DNA of 6,728 nucleotides from UBA6136 sp041158345 (GTDB lineage Bacteria; Pseudomonadota; Gammaproteobacteria; Methylococcales; Methylococcaceae): positions 1-6,728 of the forward strand of contig JBEBBO010000019.1 of assembly GCA_041158345.1 (NCBI GenBank), given 5' to 3'. Each line of letters opens with the position of its first letter. The stretch's first letter is position 1. Below the pieces are notes generated by a model. That model worked only from the letters and a program-made list of their open reading frames with translations, had not been told where the DNA came from and did no database searches. This document shows positions 6,527-6,728 of this stretch, piece after piece. A program made the translations under genes and the position numbers.

Positions 6527-6728
6527 AACCACTCGCCTCCTCGCGACGGACCAAGCTCCCCCCTGCCGATCCCAGGGCCGCCTCATAGGGGAGATGCCGA
6601 TTTGCCACCATGAAAAGCCGTCCCCCAGGGCGTAGCGCCTTCATGGCCTCAGCAATGAACCGCTGCCCCAACAGTGGAAGACTGCCCCGTTCACTGTGAA
6701 AGGGGGGGTTCATCATGATGAAATCAAG
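6498..6728 (-). CDS. RsmC-like class I SAM-dependent methyltransferase, C-terminal part only
   Basis: Only the last 76 residues are in the window; the frame is open through the edge at 6728. The fragment begins LDFIMMNPPFHSERG, with the motif IV NPPF typical of N2-guanine or N6-adenine methyltransferases. It continues with FIAEAMKALRPGGRLFMVANRHLPYE and ends SGFKVLEVLKR. This order (NPPFH, then LxPGG, then VAN-LPYE, then FKV) is the pattern of the MTS-domain family that includes RsmC, which methylates G1207 of 16S rRNA, and RlmG, so an rRNA target is likely but not proven. The N-terminal half that would separate RsmC from relatives is missing. It is transcribed toward recJ and overlaps the recJ 3' end by 29 bp. 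Confidence 0.85.
   Translation of the reverse strand, partial: LDFIMMNPPFHSERGSLPLLGQRFIAEAMKALRPGGRLFMVANRHLPYEAALGSAGGSLVRREEASGFKVLEVLKR

Overview
The window reads as a stretch of proteobacterial chromosome, most likely gammaproteobacterial. This is inferred from a heme O synthase, a paired periplasmic M16 protease locus running into rsmD and coaD, and moderately high G+C coding sequence. The genus cannot be told from the sequence. No mobile elements, CRISPR arrays, tRNA or rRNA genes were seen. Coding density is very high: the only gap longer than a few bases is about 155 bp between two divergent transcription units.

Left half, minus strand, read from 3696 down to 1: a tightly packed cluster of four genes. 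It holds a catalytic M16 zinc peptidase with a signal peptide, a second M16 protein with a signal peptide and no zinc site, rsmD (16S rRNA m2G966 methyltransferase) and coaD (phosphopantetheine adenylyltransferase, cut by the window edge). Each gene overlaps the next, by 11, 14 and 4 bp, so they are probably co-transcribed and translationally coupled. The two M16 proteins probably form one heterodimeric periplasmic peptidase. In the non-catalytic chain the HxxEH positions read AxxAG, while the Arg/Tyr pair associated with substrate handling is kept. rsmD-coaD is a common bacterial pair whose products (ribosome modification, coenzyme A synthesis) are not obviously related to the proteases.

Centre: the divergent region at 3697-3851 carries a perfect TATAAT on the minus strand. 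The same few bases read TATTAT on the plus strand, so one AT-rich island could serve both directions. A perfect 10-bp palindrome (TTGACGTCAA) and an imperfect direct repeat lie between this island and the plus-strand gene.

Right half, plus strand: ctaB/cyoE (protoheme farnesyltransferase, making heme O for terminal oxidases) is followed after 5 bp by recJ (single-strand 5'-3' exonuclease of DNA repair). Their closeness suggests one transcript, although the functions are unrelated. The end of recJ overlaps by 29 bp the 3' end of a convergent minus-strand gene for an RsmC-like methyltransferase, of which only the C-terminal 76 residues are present.

Overall this is a housekeeping region. I see no convincing new system. 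The points most worth a second look are the degenerate M16 subunit, the symmetric divergent promoter, the unusual ctaB-recJ pairing and the convergent recJ overlap.
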